Assembly (NCBI GenBank): GCA_963675135.1
Contig: OY776125.1
Location: forward strand, 42,624,513-42,688,512
DNA length: 64,000 nt
From: Galeopsis tetrahit
Lineage: Eukaryota; Streptophyta; Magnoliopsida; Lamiales; Lamiaceae
Reading direction: 5' to 3'
Position 1 is the first letter of the stretch. The number at the start of each line of letters is the position of its first letter. Below, one piece after another: positions 46,507-57,084 of this stretch. Under the pieces are notes generated by a model. It did no database searches, was not told where the DNA came from, and worked only from the letters and a program-made list of their open reading frames with translations. A program made the translations under genes and the position numbers.

Positions 46507-46843
46507 AGTAAAGGTCTACTCAAGTACATGGTGTACTTGAGTACATACAAGACTTTGACCTTGTGTAATTATTACTTGTCTTGAACAAATAGGAAGAGAG
46601 AGAAAAGGGTGTCAGACTTTAATATTTTATTTAAAAATAATAGTTAAACAATATATTTGAATAAAAGGTATATTAATCATTCTAATAAAACTTAAACAAA
46701 AAAGAACCAAAATACCCTGTCTGTATGTACAGAATCGGTACATTTAGCACTGCCCTTAAAATTAACACATGTTGAAGCCTATTATTAATAGTAATACTGA
46801 TTAATTATTAAATAATTATTACATGAGATCAAACTCATAATAC

Positions 46844-47042
46844 GTACAGTCAACTAAACACTTGAAGAATGTGACGTAATGAATTACTAAATAATACTCC
46901 AAGAAATATTAAAGAAAATTATAAAATATTCACGATTGTAGGTGTAGGTGACAGATGTGAGGATGGTTTGTCATCAGGATTAAAAAATTAAATTAACGTT
47001 AATTAAAATTCTATGGAATCTTATGCCTACTAGATTCCAATG
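46844..47042. repeat. direct duplicate of 47903-48103
   Basis: About 200 bp matching 47903-48103 in order (CTAAACACTTGAAGAA, AATACTCCAAGAAAT, GTAGGTGTAGGTGACAG, GGAATCTTATGCCTA), spaced about 1.06 kb apart. A local duplication. Confidence 0.75.
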
Positions 47043-47530
47043 AAGAAGCGTCGACCTAAAATACTATATTTAGAAAATTAAATAATACTAAACTAACGAT
47101 GCGATAAAATAGCTCTGGAAACCACAAATGTTTCTTCAATTCATGATTCCTCATTTTCTATCTGATGTTCAAGGTTTCTTCAATTCATGATTCCTCATTT
47201 TCTACTTGAACAGACGGAACAGACGGCCGACCTGAAATACTATATTTAGAATGGTAAAAAACTAATTAGTACTGTACAACGTATCCGATCCTGTTTGACA
47301 TATTTATAATAAAGTTTGAATATTTCAATCGATTTAAAGTGAATTATAAGTATTGTGTCTTTCAATTATATGATATAAATACAATTTAATATTTTTTTTT
47401 TCATATAGTTGGGTAAAAAAATTATTTTATAGTATTGATTAGACATTTATTTTAAATTTATTTATTCATATATTTTGTGTTAATCTACCCTATCAAATAA
47501 TTAATATGTTAACATGCAAATTAATATACT

Positions 47531-47640
47531 CCCTCCGTCCCTGTATGCACCATTATGGTGCACACAAACTATGATAATTTAGTATTTTTTTTATGAATAA
47601 AGTAAAATATGTTACACTTCATTCGATTAGTAATGTAACT
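47531..47640. mobile_element. left end of a Stowaway-type MITE, truncated
   Basis: TACTCCCTCCGTCCC opens the stretch, as in the MITE at 33779, but no matching GGGACGGAG end is found before the next repeat at 47645. It contains an internal palindrome CACCATTATGGTG. Confidence 0.55.
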
Positions 47641-47644
47641 ATTT

Positions 47645-47872
47645 AAGACTGGGGAAGCTAGCTAGTAATTTCATTATTTATTTATTTTTGACAAGAAAGA
47701 TAAATTCTTTAATAATAAAACCTAAAATCAACTTGTACTGACAGAAGAAAACATCGAGAAAAAAAATTAAACAATAAAGAAATGATGTCGGAAAATGAAT
47801 TACTACGGGAGGAAATTCATTAGGTGACCAAATTCAATTCTTCTTTATTTATACATTAAAATTAACACACAC
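47645..47872. repeat. dispersed duplicate of 35553-35762
   Basis: Partner of the repeat at 35553-35762, with the same word order and a few indels (an added block around 47736-47745 and 47818-47835). Confidence 0.7.
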
Positions 47873-47902
47873 AATTAATTGCAGCTAATTAATAGTAATA
47901 TG

Positions 47903-48103
47903 TACGGTCAACTTACTAAACACTTGAAGAAGGTGACGTAATGAATGAATTAAATAATACTCCAAGAAATGTTAAAGAAAATTATAAAATATTCACAAGT
48001 GTAGGTGTAGGTGACAGGTGTGAGGATGGTTGTCATCAGGATTAAAAAATTAATTAACGTTAATTAAAATTCAATGGAATCTTATGCCTAACAGATTCCA
48101 ATT
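47903..48103. repeat. direct duplicate of 46844-47042
   Basis: Partner copy, same orientation, about 90-95 percent alike by eye, with small indels. Confidence 0.75.
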
Positions 48104-48623
48104 TTCTCAACTCAAATCTTGAGATTTATGAATTGAGATCCCTATTACACTTGACACGTCTTGCCTCCACCTCAAGTAAATTTGACATTTTTATTTTTTA
48201 TTTTTTTTAGAGTTTATAATTATAAGATCAATTTAAATACATAAATACATTTTTAAGCACAAAATTTTTAAATTGAGACATCGCTTACGTAAATTTGACA
48301 TTTTCTCAACTACTTCTTATACTAACATATTTCTTGGTATTTTGCAAATTAAGCAAATATGTAAGGCAAGAGTCAAATTTTGCCGTTGAATGAGTATCTC
48401 TAATTTCAATGAAAAAAAAAATCTTGATATTTGATTTTGAATTCTGTAAATTCGTGAGGTTCGATTTTTCAATGTTTTTCTCTCCATTTCATTTATAAAA
48501 TGACGAAAAATTGTTTGAGTTAGATATGTGTATTGTTGTATTAACTCATTATGTTATAATAGAAAATAAAGTTTAAAAGTTGAACTTGCGAATTGCGATA
48601 GCGATATATATGAGTTGATATAT
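48104..48623. other. AT-rich intergenic DNA
   Basis: No gene or repeat structure recognised. Confidence 0.5.
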
Positions 48624-48632
48624 ACTTTTTAC

Positions 48633-49416
48633 AAGGGCGGAGCCAGAAATAAAATTTAGGGTGGATCAGTAAAAAATAAAAAAGGTAAAAAAATGTTTGC
48701 AAAAGGTGTCATTCGATTCTTTATGCTGTAGAATTCATCCATAATTGAATTAGGATCAACGTTTTCAAATAATTATATTTTAATATAAACAATCATACAA
48801 TATGATAGATTATCATTCTTCATTTTGTTTCGAATAACATGATTTATAGCTGAAAATGTTTGTTCGATAATCACAGTAACAACATTAAGTGTCAAAACAA
48901 GGGTAAATCAATTTTGTAATCAAATTATAGGTTGCACCTTATTTATCTCAACTAACTTTTGGGATATTCAGAAATAGTTAATAAATTTTGTAAACCTTAT
49001 CAAGAATGCATATCAAATTTATAATACGTTGCAGTTCAATTCTTAAATAAATCATTTTTTTATTAGTAAAATCACCTAGATAAAAATAGATTTTTTTTAT
49101 TATTTAAATATATATATATATTAATAAATCAAAATATTATGTGAATTAACAAAATTTAATATTAATTAAAGAGTTTTTTTATTTTACCAATTAATACTTG
49201 ACACTAAATAGTCATATAAAATTTGGATGAAATATTGAGTGGGATTTGGCCCATATACAATAATTATAAACGCATCTATCCGAGGGAATCAATAGAATCA
49301 AGTTAATTTGATTTTTTTGGGTAAAATATTTTTAATGAATTTATATATATATAATTTAAAAAAAAAAAATAGGGTGGGCTATAGCCCACCTTAGCCATAA
49401 CTAAGGTCCGCCATTG
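48633..49416. mobile_element. TIR element AAGGGCGGAGCC...GGTCCGCCATTG, 784 bp
   Basis: Short inverted ends GGCGGAGCC / GGTCCGCC. Flanks are ACTTTTTAC (48624-48632) and ACTTTTTAT (49417-49425), a 9-bp duplication with one mismatch, suggesting a Mutator-like mobiliser. The interior near the right end has a GGGTGGGCTATAGCCCACC palindrome. No coding frame. Confidence 0.65.
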
Positions 49417-49482
49417 ACTTTTTATCGTATGAATTAATACGACTTTTTTATAATTTTTATTTTAATTGTACGGTGCAAACAA

Positions 49483-50092
49483 TGGCGGATCCAATGTACA
49501 AATTTGAGGTACTGTTGTACCCCCAATTTTTTATATATTTTTTAATTTTAGATAAAAGAATTAATTAATTAATTAATTGTGACACAAATTATTTTATTTG
49601 CATCCTCATTTTATTTCTCTAATTCAAATTAAAAAGGTTCAACAACTTTTTGCTCTCAACAAAGTGAAGGACTCAGATTCAACATTTTAAAACTACTTCA
49701 ATTCTTTTACCGTATCAAAAGCTAACACACAATAATACTCCTTAATTCTCACTGTTAAATGAGAATTTTTTATTTATTTAAGTTGCACAAAATTGTAGTA
49801 TTACTTTTATTATAAAATACTTTATCTGTTTCAGTGAAAATTAACAAAAAAAAAAAAGTTTGTCCCAATGAAAGATACCCATTCTTTTTTTGACAAATAA
49901 CTCTATCTCACATTTCAATATATTCTTTTCTCTCAATGACCAAAGATAATGGATAGTTTTCGTCTCACATTTCAATATATTCTTTTCTCTCAATGACCAA
50001 AGATAATGGATAGTTTTCGTCGGGACGAAGAAGAAAGTTGTATTTTACTTAATATCTTTCACACCCCTGAATTTTAATTCCTGGATCCGCCT
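49483..50092. mobile_element. related TIR element ATGGCGGATCCA...TGGATCCGCC
   Basis: The ends GGCGGATCCA and TGGATCCGCC are perfect 10-bp inverted repeats similar to those of the neighbouring element. The flanks do not give a clear target duplication. Inside is a 57-bp direct tandem duplication (49906-50019, TCTCACATTTCAATATATTC onward) containing Stowaway-like CCCAATGAAAG sequence. Confidence 0.55.
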
Positions 50093-50324
50093 GAATGCAA
50101 CTAATGCAAAGTCGAAAATGCATGATTTTATGTTGGTTGACCTGATCGAACTAATATAGCAATGTTCTTAAATTGTTCTATGTTGATGAGCTTTTGGAGT
50201 GAAAGGCACGTGTTGGGCAGTAATGTGGAGACATTTCTAACCTATAAATACTCTTCCAAGTTTTTTAAAAATCATGTACGCTACATTTGATGTGTTTGTA
50301 TCGCTATAAAAACTAGTATAATTG

Positions 50325-51055
50325 CAGTGAGCAGTTTCATTCACCTAATTATATCGAGACTTATTACTTTATAAGAACTAATATTACAACAAATGTTATA
50401 ATATTAATTCTTAAAAAAAACAGGATAATACCTGATCCATTTTTTCAATACTTATCAACAAAATTAAATTTTAAAACGGCAGAACTTGAAACTTTGTTTG
50501 CACACCTGAATGCTAAAACAAGATCGTGTTAAAATAATGAGCAGATTCATTCATCTAGTTCATATTGAGACTTGTTACTTTATAAGAACTAATATTACAA
50601 CAACACAGTTATAATATTAATTCTTAAAATGATCTATTCTTAAAAAAACAAAATATTAATACCTAATCTATTTTTTCAATACTTATCAACAAAATTAAAT
50701 TTAAAAAACTGTAAAATTGAAACTTGAAACTTTGTTTGCACAACTGAATGCTAAAATCAAGACCGTGTTAAAATAGTGAGCAGATTCCTGTTATAATATT
50801 AATTCTTAACAAAACATGATAATACCTGATTTATTCTTAAAAAACAGGATAATACCTAATTTATTTTTTCAATACTTATCAACAAAATTAAATTTTAAAA
50901 ACTGTAAAATTGGAACTTGAAACTTTGTTTGCACAACTGAATGCTGAAACCAAGATCATGTTAAAATAGTGAGCAGATTCCTGTTATAATATTAATTCTT
51001 AACAAAATAGGATAATACCTGATTTATTCTTAATAACAGGATAATACCTAGTCTA
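50325..51055. repeat. about 200-bp tandem repeat, 3.5 copies
   Basis: Units begin with GTGAGCAG(A/T)TTC at about 50329, 50538, 50776 and 50971 and share TTATAATATTAATTCTTA, TTTCAATACTTATCAACAAA and CTTGAAACTTTGTTTGCACA. Unit length varies (about 190-240 bp) through internal indels. No coding potential. Confidence 0.8.
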
Positions 51056-51059
51056 ACTT

Positions 51060-53340
51060 TTTAATAGAGTTTATTTTTGCTTAGGTGCTATTTTCACCGC
51101 CTTCATTCTATGTAGGTGTCATTTCTTTAAAAAGTTTACAATAAGTGCCAAAACATATTTGAAACACCCAAAATACCCTTTTTTAAAATTTCTCTCTCCT
51201 TAGACATTCCTATCTCTCCTTACTCTCCTTACACATTTGTAGACAGGTCCCATCAACATCAAGCTTCTCTTTTATCTTGAATTGAATTTGAATTTCGAAA
51301 TCATTCCTCATATCTTCAGGAACATTCAAATTTCAACTTTTCGATCAAATTTTACTCAAAGAATCCGGTAGAATCGGGCGGGGCAAGGTCAGGAATCGGG
51401 TAGTATGACTATGTAACTGTAATACATTGGTTTGTAATTAGTTTTGGTTTTTTGAATTTTGGGTGTGTGGGGTAGTATGACTATGTAACTGTAATACATT
51501 GGCCGGAGAAGACGACGTGGGGGTTTGTAGGTTCAGTTGCCGCCTCCATGGCCGACGTCGCCGATCTGTTTCGGACGAAGCCGCCGCACTGCGTCGGAGG
51601 CGAAGACTCGCTCGCCGGAGGTTCTCCCACCCGCCACTCCGACGATCTGCATCTTCGATCTTGAAGAAGGCCTCCACCACTGCGCCGCCGCCCACCTGTT
51701 CTCGGCCGCGATGTACAGTAGTTTATGGTTTGATTTGTTTTGGTTTGTATTGTTCCATTTTCTTTGGGTTTGAAAAAAAGGTAAGGGATGAGACATCTTG
51801 GGGAAGACGACCGTCGCCGGAATTTTCTCAGGCGGCAGCCTCAAAATTGGTAGGGCATGGGCTAGAGTTTCCTCACCCCATTGTGCCTGTTAGTGGGCTA
51901 GTTTTTTTTTTTTTTTTTGGAATTTGTTTTTTTATAGATGCAAATAAATTATTCAAATATATTATATTTTACGTTGGTGCAAATATTTTTTTGATGCAAA
52001 TATTTTTTTACTTATGCATATATTTTATTCGTTGATGCAAATCTTTCTTTATTGATGCAAATTATATTTGCATCATTGATACATATGTTATTTTTATATT
52101 TATTTTGTGATTTTGTGAGTTTTATATTTTTTTTTAATTTTTTGTGCATTTATTTTTGAATTTTTTGTTATTTTTGTATTTTTTTTTTGTTAATTAAAAT
52201 TGATTGTTAGAAAAAAATGAAAATTGGTGGAAGGTGAATTTTTATTTGTGATTTTGTATTATTTATGTATTTTTTGTAAATTTATTTTTGTATTATTTGT
52301 GAATTTAATTTCCTATTATTGTAAATTTGTTGATTTTGTGAATTTATATTTTTTTTTGTATTTTTTTGTTAATTAAATTTGATCGGCTAGAAAAAAAACA
52401 AACAAAAATTATGAGGTAATGGAAATTAAAATAATTTGATCGGCTAGAAAAAAAACTAATTTTTCACTTTGAAAGTATGTTTTTTGGGATATTTTTCAAG
52501 ATTTGAGTTAATATATTTAGGGTTGGTCTCGAGGCCATTTTTTAAAACGGGTCAGAGTCGACTAAATATGAATGTCAAATGATGTAGTTGAAATGAATTA
52601 AATGATTAATTGTGTGTAAGATATTTTACCTTAAGGGTCAAGTGTTTGAATCTCACACATGTTGTGAGACTGTACAAGGGAGATGAGAAACAGACATATT
52701 GTGAGACTTCTAACTAGGTTTAGTGTTTATAGCTTAACTGGCTTGCTTTTAGAATGTTGTGAGATGAAACAGAACACATGTTGTGAGGTTATAGCTTAAT
52801 TTATGAATAATGGTATTTTTAGGATTTGTTTATTGTTTTTGTTGTTATAAGACTTTGTAGAAGTTGGCAAGCTTGAGCTTATTTACGTTTTCGAGCTTGA
52901 GCTCGAATTGAGCTTGTTTAATTTTATAAAGAGGTTTTTTCGAGCAGAGCTCAAACGAACAAGACTCATTTACTTTGCTATTGAGCTTTGTGCGAGCCGA
53001 ACTCAAACTATTCGCGAAACCAATACTTTAGAGTCGAGCCGAGCTCGAGCTCTACTATTAGAGTTCGAATCAATGATAATACATCTTTTAATCTCACTTT
53101 ATTGCTTCTCTGTTCCACATCTTTTGGATTATAGTGGTAATATTTTAGTATTATAGTAATAATATATTGATCATGTAGTAAATTATTTACTTAGAATTTT
53201 TTTTTAAAATCTAAATTCAGACTCAATTTGAAAATTTGAAAACTATTTTAATTAAACACGTATAATTTATATATTATTTATGAAACAATTGTGATTACGA
53301 TTTCTCATTTTCTACGATGAACAATAATGAAACATTAAAA
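51060..53340. other. intergenic DNA with a GC-rich patch and T-rich low complexity
   Basis: A 33-bp sequence starting GGGTAGTATGACTATGTAAC is present twice (51398-51430 and 51470-51502). Immediately after, 51503-51720 is GC-rich with open frames on both strands (GCCGCCG, CTCGCCGGAGG), but no domain is recognisable; it could be captured genic DNA. From 51900 to 52500 the sequence is T-rich, with ATTTGATCGGCTAGAAAAAA repeated near 52377 and 52433. At 52865-53065 GAGCTCGAGC / TCGAGCCGAGC words mark a degenerate relative of the MITE at 54006-54355. Confidence 0.5.
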
Positions 53341-53817
53341 TTGATAGACAGTACTCGACCTTAAAAAATTAGATGAGACTAAACTAAGAATGCATATACT
53401 AGAAATAAAAAAAAATAGATGAGACTAAACTAAGAATGCATATACTAGAAATAAAAAGGTGTCGATCTGGGTCGACCTAACATATTAAATTTAGAATTCC
53501 GGATAAAACTAAACTAAGAATAATGCCTGTCGACCTAAATTTCTAAATTTAGAATACGGATAAAACTAATATAAAAGAATATCGGGATACTACACAGTAA
53601 AAAGAATACTGGATACTGCAAAGTAAAAAGCGAGTTAAATGGCGTTGGAAAAATAAAAATTAATTTGGCTCTGAGAACCACAACATGTATGAATTTTCCA
53701 GTTCAATGAATATTAAGAATAATGCATGTCGACCTAAATTTTTAAATTTAGAATGCGGATATTAAGAATAATGCATGTCGACCTAAATTTCTAAATTTAG
53801 AATGCGGATAAAACTAA
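53341..53817. repeat. short tandem duplications left of the Helitron, containing its empty-site paralog
   Basis: Units of about 46 bp (ATGAGACTAAACTAAGAATG, twice, 53362-53455) and about 52 bp (AAGAATAATGCATGTCGACC, twice, 53712-53817). At 53560-53625 the text AAAACTAATATAAAAGAATA followed by CGGGATACTAC joins the two flanks of the Helitron (left ...AAAACTAA at 53817, right TATAAAAGAATACCGGG from 58691) without the insert. Confidence 0.75.
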
Positions 53818-54005
53818 TCTATATATATAAAGGGAGGATAGGACTCTCTAGCCTTCCGCCACGTGGCATTTTAAGCCAATCCTCCTTTTGACACGTGTCA
53901 TTTTAATTTAATTTTCCTTTTAATAATGTGTTATAAACTTAGAATAAATGTGTGATAAATTGATAATACGTTACATTTCCTCTCACCTTTTGGACTGCCC
54001 CGCTG

Positions 54006-54355
54006 TAGGGCTGTAAATGAGTCGAGCCGAGTCGAACGCGATGCTGTTCAAGCTTGTTTGAAATATTATCGAGCTTTGAAATTAGTGTTTGAGCTTGTTT
54101 GATAATTAAACGAGCCGAGCTTGAACGAGCTTTATTCGAGCCGAACACGAGCCGAGCTCGAGTAGTTTGACATTTTTACACTAAATTTATCTTTTTTTAC
54201 TTATCGAGCTCGAGCTCGAGTCGAGCTTTAGACCATACCGAACGTAAATTTATGTTCAAGCTTGTTTGACATCTATATCGAACCGAGTTCAAACGAGCTT
54301 TTACCGAACGATCTCGAATCGAGTATCGAATAGCTTGGTTTGATTTTCAGCCCTA
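54006..54355. mobile_element. hAT-type MITE (350 bp) inside the Helitron
   Basis: The ends are TAGGGCTGTAAATGA and TGATTTTCAGCCCTA, flanked on both sides by CCCCGCTG (53998-54005, 54356-54363), an exact 8-bp duplication. The interior is GAGCCGAGC / GCTCGAGCTC-rich and self-complementary. Because it interrupts Helitron sequence, it is younger than, or travelled with, the Helitron. Confidence 0.85.
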
Positions 54356-54477
54356 CCCCGCTGTGAGTTTTTTGCGAGATTACATGTTTTATTTGAGAGG
54401 TACTCTGTATTTGTTTTCGTTTGGAGTTTTTCGGATGAGAAAAAAAAGGAAATCTGATGCAACACGGCTAGATTAAG

Positions 54478-54684
54478 ATGAGGTGGATCGAGGCATGTAT
54501 GCCGCCTTTTGCAGCGCCGCTAAAACCCCTTCCCAGCTCTACTCACAGTCCGTCCACCAACAATGACTCTCCTTCCGAGCCGACGATCGTCACACTGTGG
54601 TTTTTTTTTTTTCCGCGTTTTACCCCATTAATGTGTTTGCTCAATTTTTTATTTGCACATTTTGTTAGGTTTTCGTTAATTTGA
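54478..54684 (+). other. unassigned exon-like block in the Helitron
   Basis: An open frame starts MRWIEACMPPFAAPLKPLPS and is Ser/Pro/Thr-rich for about 40 codons before running into a T run. It resembles the start of a plant first exon with an organelle-type presequence, but I do not recognise it. It lies at the Helitron's 5' side ahead of the HDR piece. Confidence 0.35.
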
Positions 54685-55631
54685 CGTTTTTATTTGTTTT
54701 AGTCATGAGCAAGAGCAATTAAGTTCGCGTGAGATTGAGTGATGATACATGCAGGTTTAATTTAATAATTACCATTTTTCTGTAAGATGAATGTAAATGT
54801 TAGTAATCTTATAAGATTCCGTTTTTGCGTCTTAGTGATTCTTTGTCTTTGTTATGTTTTAGGTCAATTGTATATCCACATACATTCTTTGTCCATTGAA
54901 TGCTTTCAGTACTCATTTTTCTCAATGGGATTAATTAGGAACAGTTTATTCTTTTTTGAGTTCCTTTTCAAGAGCTATGGAAAATTTCCCGCATATGATT
55001 GTTTAGGAATTCTTTTTTCTGATTGCAGGAGAAGCTTTATAGTAGGATTTTGAGGCAGCATACAGATAGAGTTAGAGCAACCATAGGTGATATACTCGTT
55101 TATGCACAAGTTTCTCCTCTCACTAATTACTTGAGGTTCTGTAACTGTTATTAACCTGTCCATTTTGCATGTTTCTATTTGGTTCTATTTGTTTGGGATA
55201 GCAATGCATATTGTTAATCAGCTTACATTTTTAATTATGATGAGATTTTTAATTTCCTGAATGGTAATCATTTAAAGTATATATTCCTTGTGCAGTCCAG
55301 ATGGGGTTGGTTGTTTCCAATTGTTTATACGCATTTTCTCTAATTAGTCCAATAATGCCAATTAGAATCATCTTCCTCTCCTATTTTGACAGAGTTATAT
55401 GTTCTCATTTAAATTTTCATGGGAAGAAGAATGTATTTGAACAATTGGGGAAATGGGGGCTTAGCTTTTCAGAGAACTCTCATTGTTTATTATGGTTGCT
55501 TTAATTTAGGTAAATACTATGTTTCGTTAAGAGGATAAAAACTACACATAATTTCTATGAACTTGGTGGTTCACAGAAGTTTTATATTGAACTCAGAAAT
55601 CTTGTTTAGTATATGAATTAATATTATTTAG

Positions 55632-55769
55632 CATACGAAGTATCACGGTTTAGTGATTTTGATTCCAAGGCCTTTCGTCACAACTTGACAAGGAGCAAGA
55701 ATTACAATCGCAAGGGATTTGGGCATATAGAAGTAACACTCGAGCAAATTGACCTCATATGCTTTGAAG
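55632..55769 (+). pseudogene. captured exon of HDR (IspH, hydroxymethylbutenyl diphosphate reductase)
   Basis: After an acceptor TATTTAG the frame reads VSRFSDFDSKAF, then RHNLTRSKNYNRKGFGH and ends before a donor GTGAGT. DF(D/N)xKxFRxNLTRSxNYNRxGFGHKEETL is the conserved N-terminal extension of plant HDR, the last enzyme of the plastid MEP isoprenoid pathway. Here the following residues drift (GHIEVTLEQID), and none of the iron-sulfur cluster cysteines of the catalytic domain are present. The fragment covers roughly 40 of about 460 residues, so it cannot be an enzyme. Confidence 0.8.
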
Positions 55770-56304
55770 GTGAGTTTGTTACATGTATTCAAATTAAGTT
55801 TATGACTTCCTTTCTTTTCTCCTTTTTTTGGCTGATTCTCTGTCTTACTGGAATTGGCCTATAGTTGATGGAATGTGTATATATCTAAAAACTTGCTTTT
55901 TCAAAGAATATAATGGGTCGACGAGATGACTATGGGGTCACTCTAACATCATAGATCAAACTTTTGTCAATTATCAGTGGCATCACTTAACATTGAGGAT
56001 TTGTATTGAGGAGGTGATTGATTGTTTGTTGTTAAAGTTGTGATTTGGTATTGTTTAAGTGTATTGCATTTCTCATTGTGAATTTCGGTTAATTTTTTTT
56101 GGTAAATAAAATTGTGGGGAAATATTTGGCCAAGATGTAGTCTGGTGAGGGGTTTACTGTACAATGAAATGTGCTGCTTGCAACCATGTACTCTCCAAAA
56201 ATCTAATCACTGCATCTCTTAAGTAGTTTTCTAGGCGTATTTTGGGAAATGCAAAACGTTTCACTCACTCAAAGATGTTTACGAATTAAGTGATTTAATT
56301 GCAG

Positions 56305-56495
56305 AAATGATTTTAGGCTTTCAATCACGTGATGTTGGGACTTGTGTGCTTCGGTCGAATATATATTCTGCACGTGGTATGTGGAAAGAAGCAGAACATG
56401 CAAGAGCAAGACTCAAACAAAAGCAGATAGTGAAAGAACAGGGATGCAGCAGGACTGATATAAATGCTGCAAGGCGTTCAGGTTTTCTTAGTTAA
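56305..56495 (+). pseudogene. captured fragment of a PPR protein (E-motif region)
   Basis: After an acceptor TTGCAG the frame reads DVGTCVLRSNIYSARGMWKE, then AEHARARL and IVKEQGCSRTDI, ending at a TAA at 56493-56495. PLS-class pentatricopeptide proteins have (Y)VLLSNIYAxxGxWxEAxxVR...VKKxPGCSWIE at this place, the E domain used in organellar RNA editing factors. Substitutions at normally invariant positions (PGCSW to QGCSR) fit a decaying copy. No upstream PPR repeats are present in the Helitron. Confidence 0.78.
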
Positions 56496-56579
56496 TCAAT
56501 TTAATTGGGTTTAATAATGTCTGTAACTGTATTTGTTTTAAGCAATTGTGATTTTGAAAATGTCGTTTTTTGTTTATTA

Positions 56580-56642
56580 GATAATAAGAGAATCTTTGGA
56601 GATCTAGATGATGATGAATACGATATTTTTGGGACAAAGAAG
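56580..56642 (+). other. unassigned exon-like block in the Helitron
   Basis: Between an acceptor-like TTTATTAG and a donor-like AAG|GTCTTT the frame encodes RIFGDLDDDEYDIFGTKK, an acidic peptide. It looks like a conserved internal exon, but I cannot assign the parent gene. Confidence 0.35.
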
Positions 56643-56951
56643 GTCTTTTTTACTTACTGCTTTGGTAGTTTGAGTATTTTTCTGCAAATTTGCATATTAA
56701 TTACACTATGTTGTTGCATCTGTGTAGGATTTATGGTTTTAGTCCTGAATATCATTCTCTCTTGCTAATTAGCATAAACTGACAGTATAATTTTGTGTAA
56801 ATTTTCTTATCAGGTCCTCCAATTAAGATTTTGAATTCCTTCTTTCTCAAAGTGAGAACAAAGAGGTTGGTGTCAAATTGATTTACTCTTTTTTTTTTTT
56901 TTTTTTTTTATGTGCTGTAATAATTACTTACACAACACTGTCATGTTTTAG

Positions 56952-57084
56952 AAATACAAAAATTTATGGGAAAATTTTGAAGATGGGTTGCAATGAAGAC
57001 ATGGGAAATCACAAGAAGATAACACCACTGTTAAGATTTTTCACTTTGAAGAGTGAGGAAGAGCCACTCTTTTATGCCGATTGA
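56952..57084 (+). pseudogene. captured exon of an organellar HSP90 (TRAP1/HSP90C type)
   Basis: The stretch begins with YKNLWENF in one frame and, after a small deletion, continues in another as KMGCNEDMGNHKKITPLLRF then FTLKSEEEPL before a TGA. Plastid and mitochondrial HSP90s have WENFGxFLKLGCIEDxGNHKRITPLLRFxxSKxEEEL at the start of the C-terminal half of the middle domain. The parent chaperone is about 800 residues; only about 45 are here, out of frame. Cytosolic HSP90s differ at this place, so the donor was the organellar type. Confidence 0.8.

Larger units (their letters stand above)
45474..46556. mobile_element. probable TIR element bounded by GTACTCAAGTACAC palindromes
   Basis: The left edge holds GTGTACTCAAGTACAC followed by GGTGTACTT; the right edge holds CTACTCAAGTACATGGTGTA and CTTGAGTACATACAAGACT, its approximate mirror. 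Between them are the CACTTTTCA minisatellite, a TTGAC cluster and, at 45583-45635, a tRNA-derived-SINE-like stretch (A-box-like TAGCCTAGTGG and a weak B-box-like GGTGCAATTT). Ends are approximate and no target duplication is proven. Confidence 0.5.

Noticed and set aside
51499..52035. 178-codon plus-strand frame as a gene
   Set aside because: It runs from a GC-rich patch straight into T-rich low-complexity sequence giving Phe runs; no domain and no splice-like ends.
54787..55504. several 60-90-codon frames in the Helitron
   Set aside because: Hydrophobic Phe/Leu/Ile-rich translations of T-rich intron-like DNA, without family similarity.
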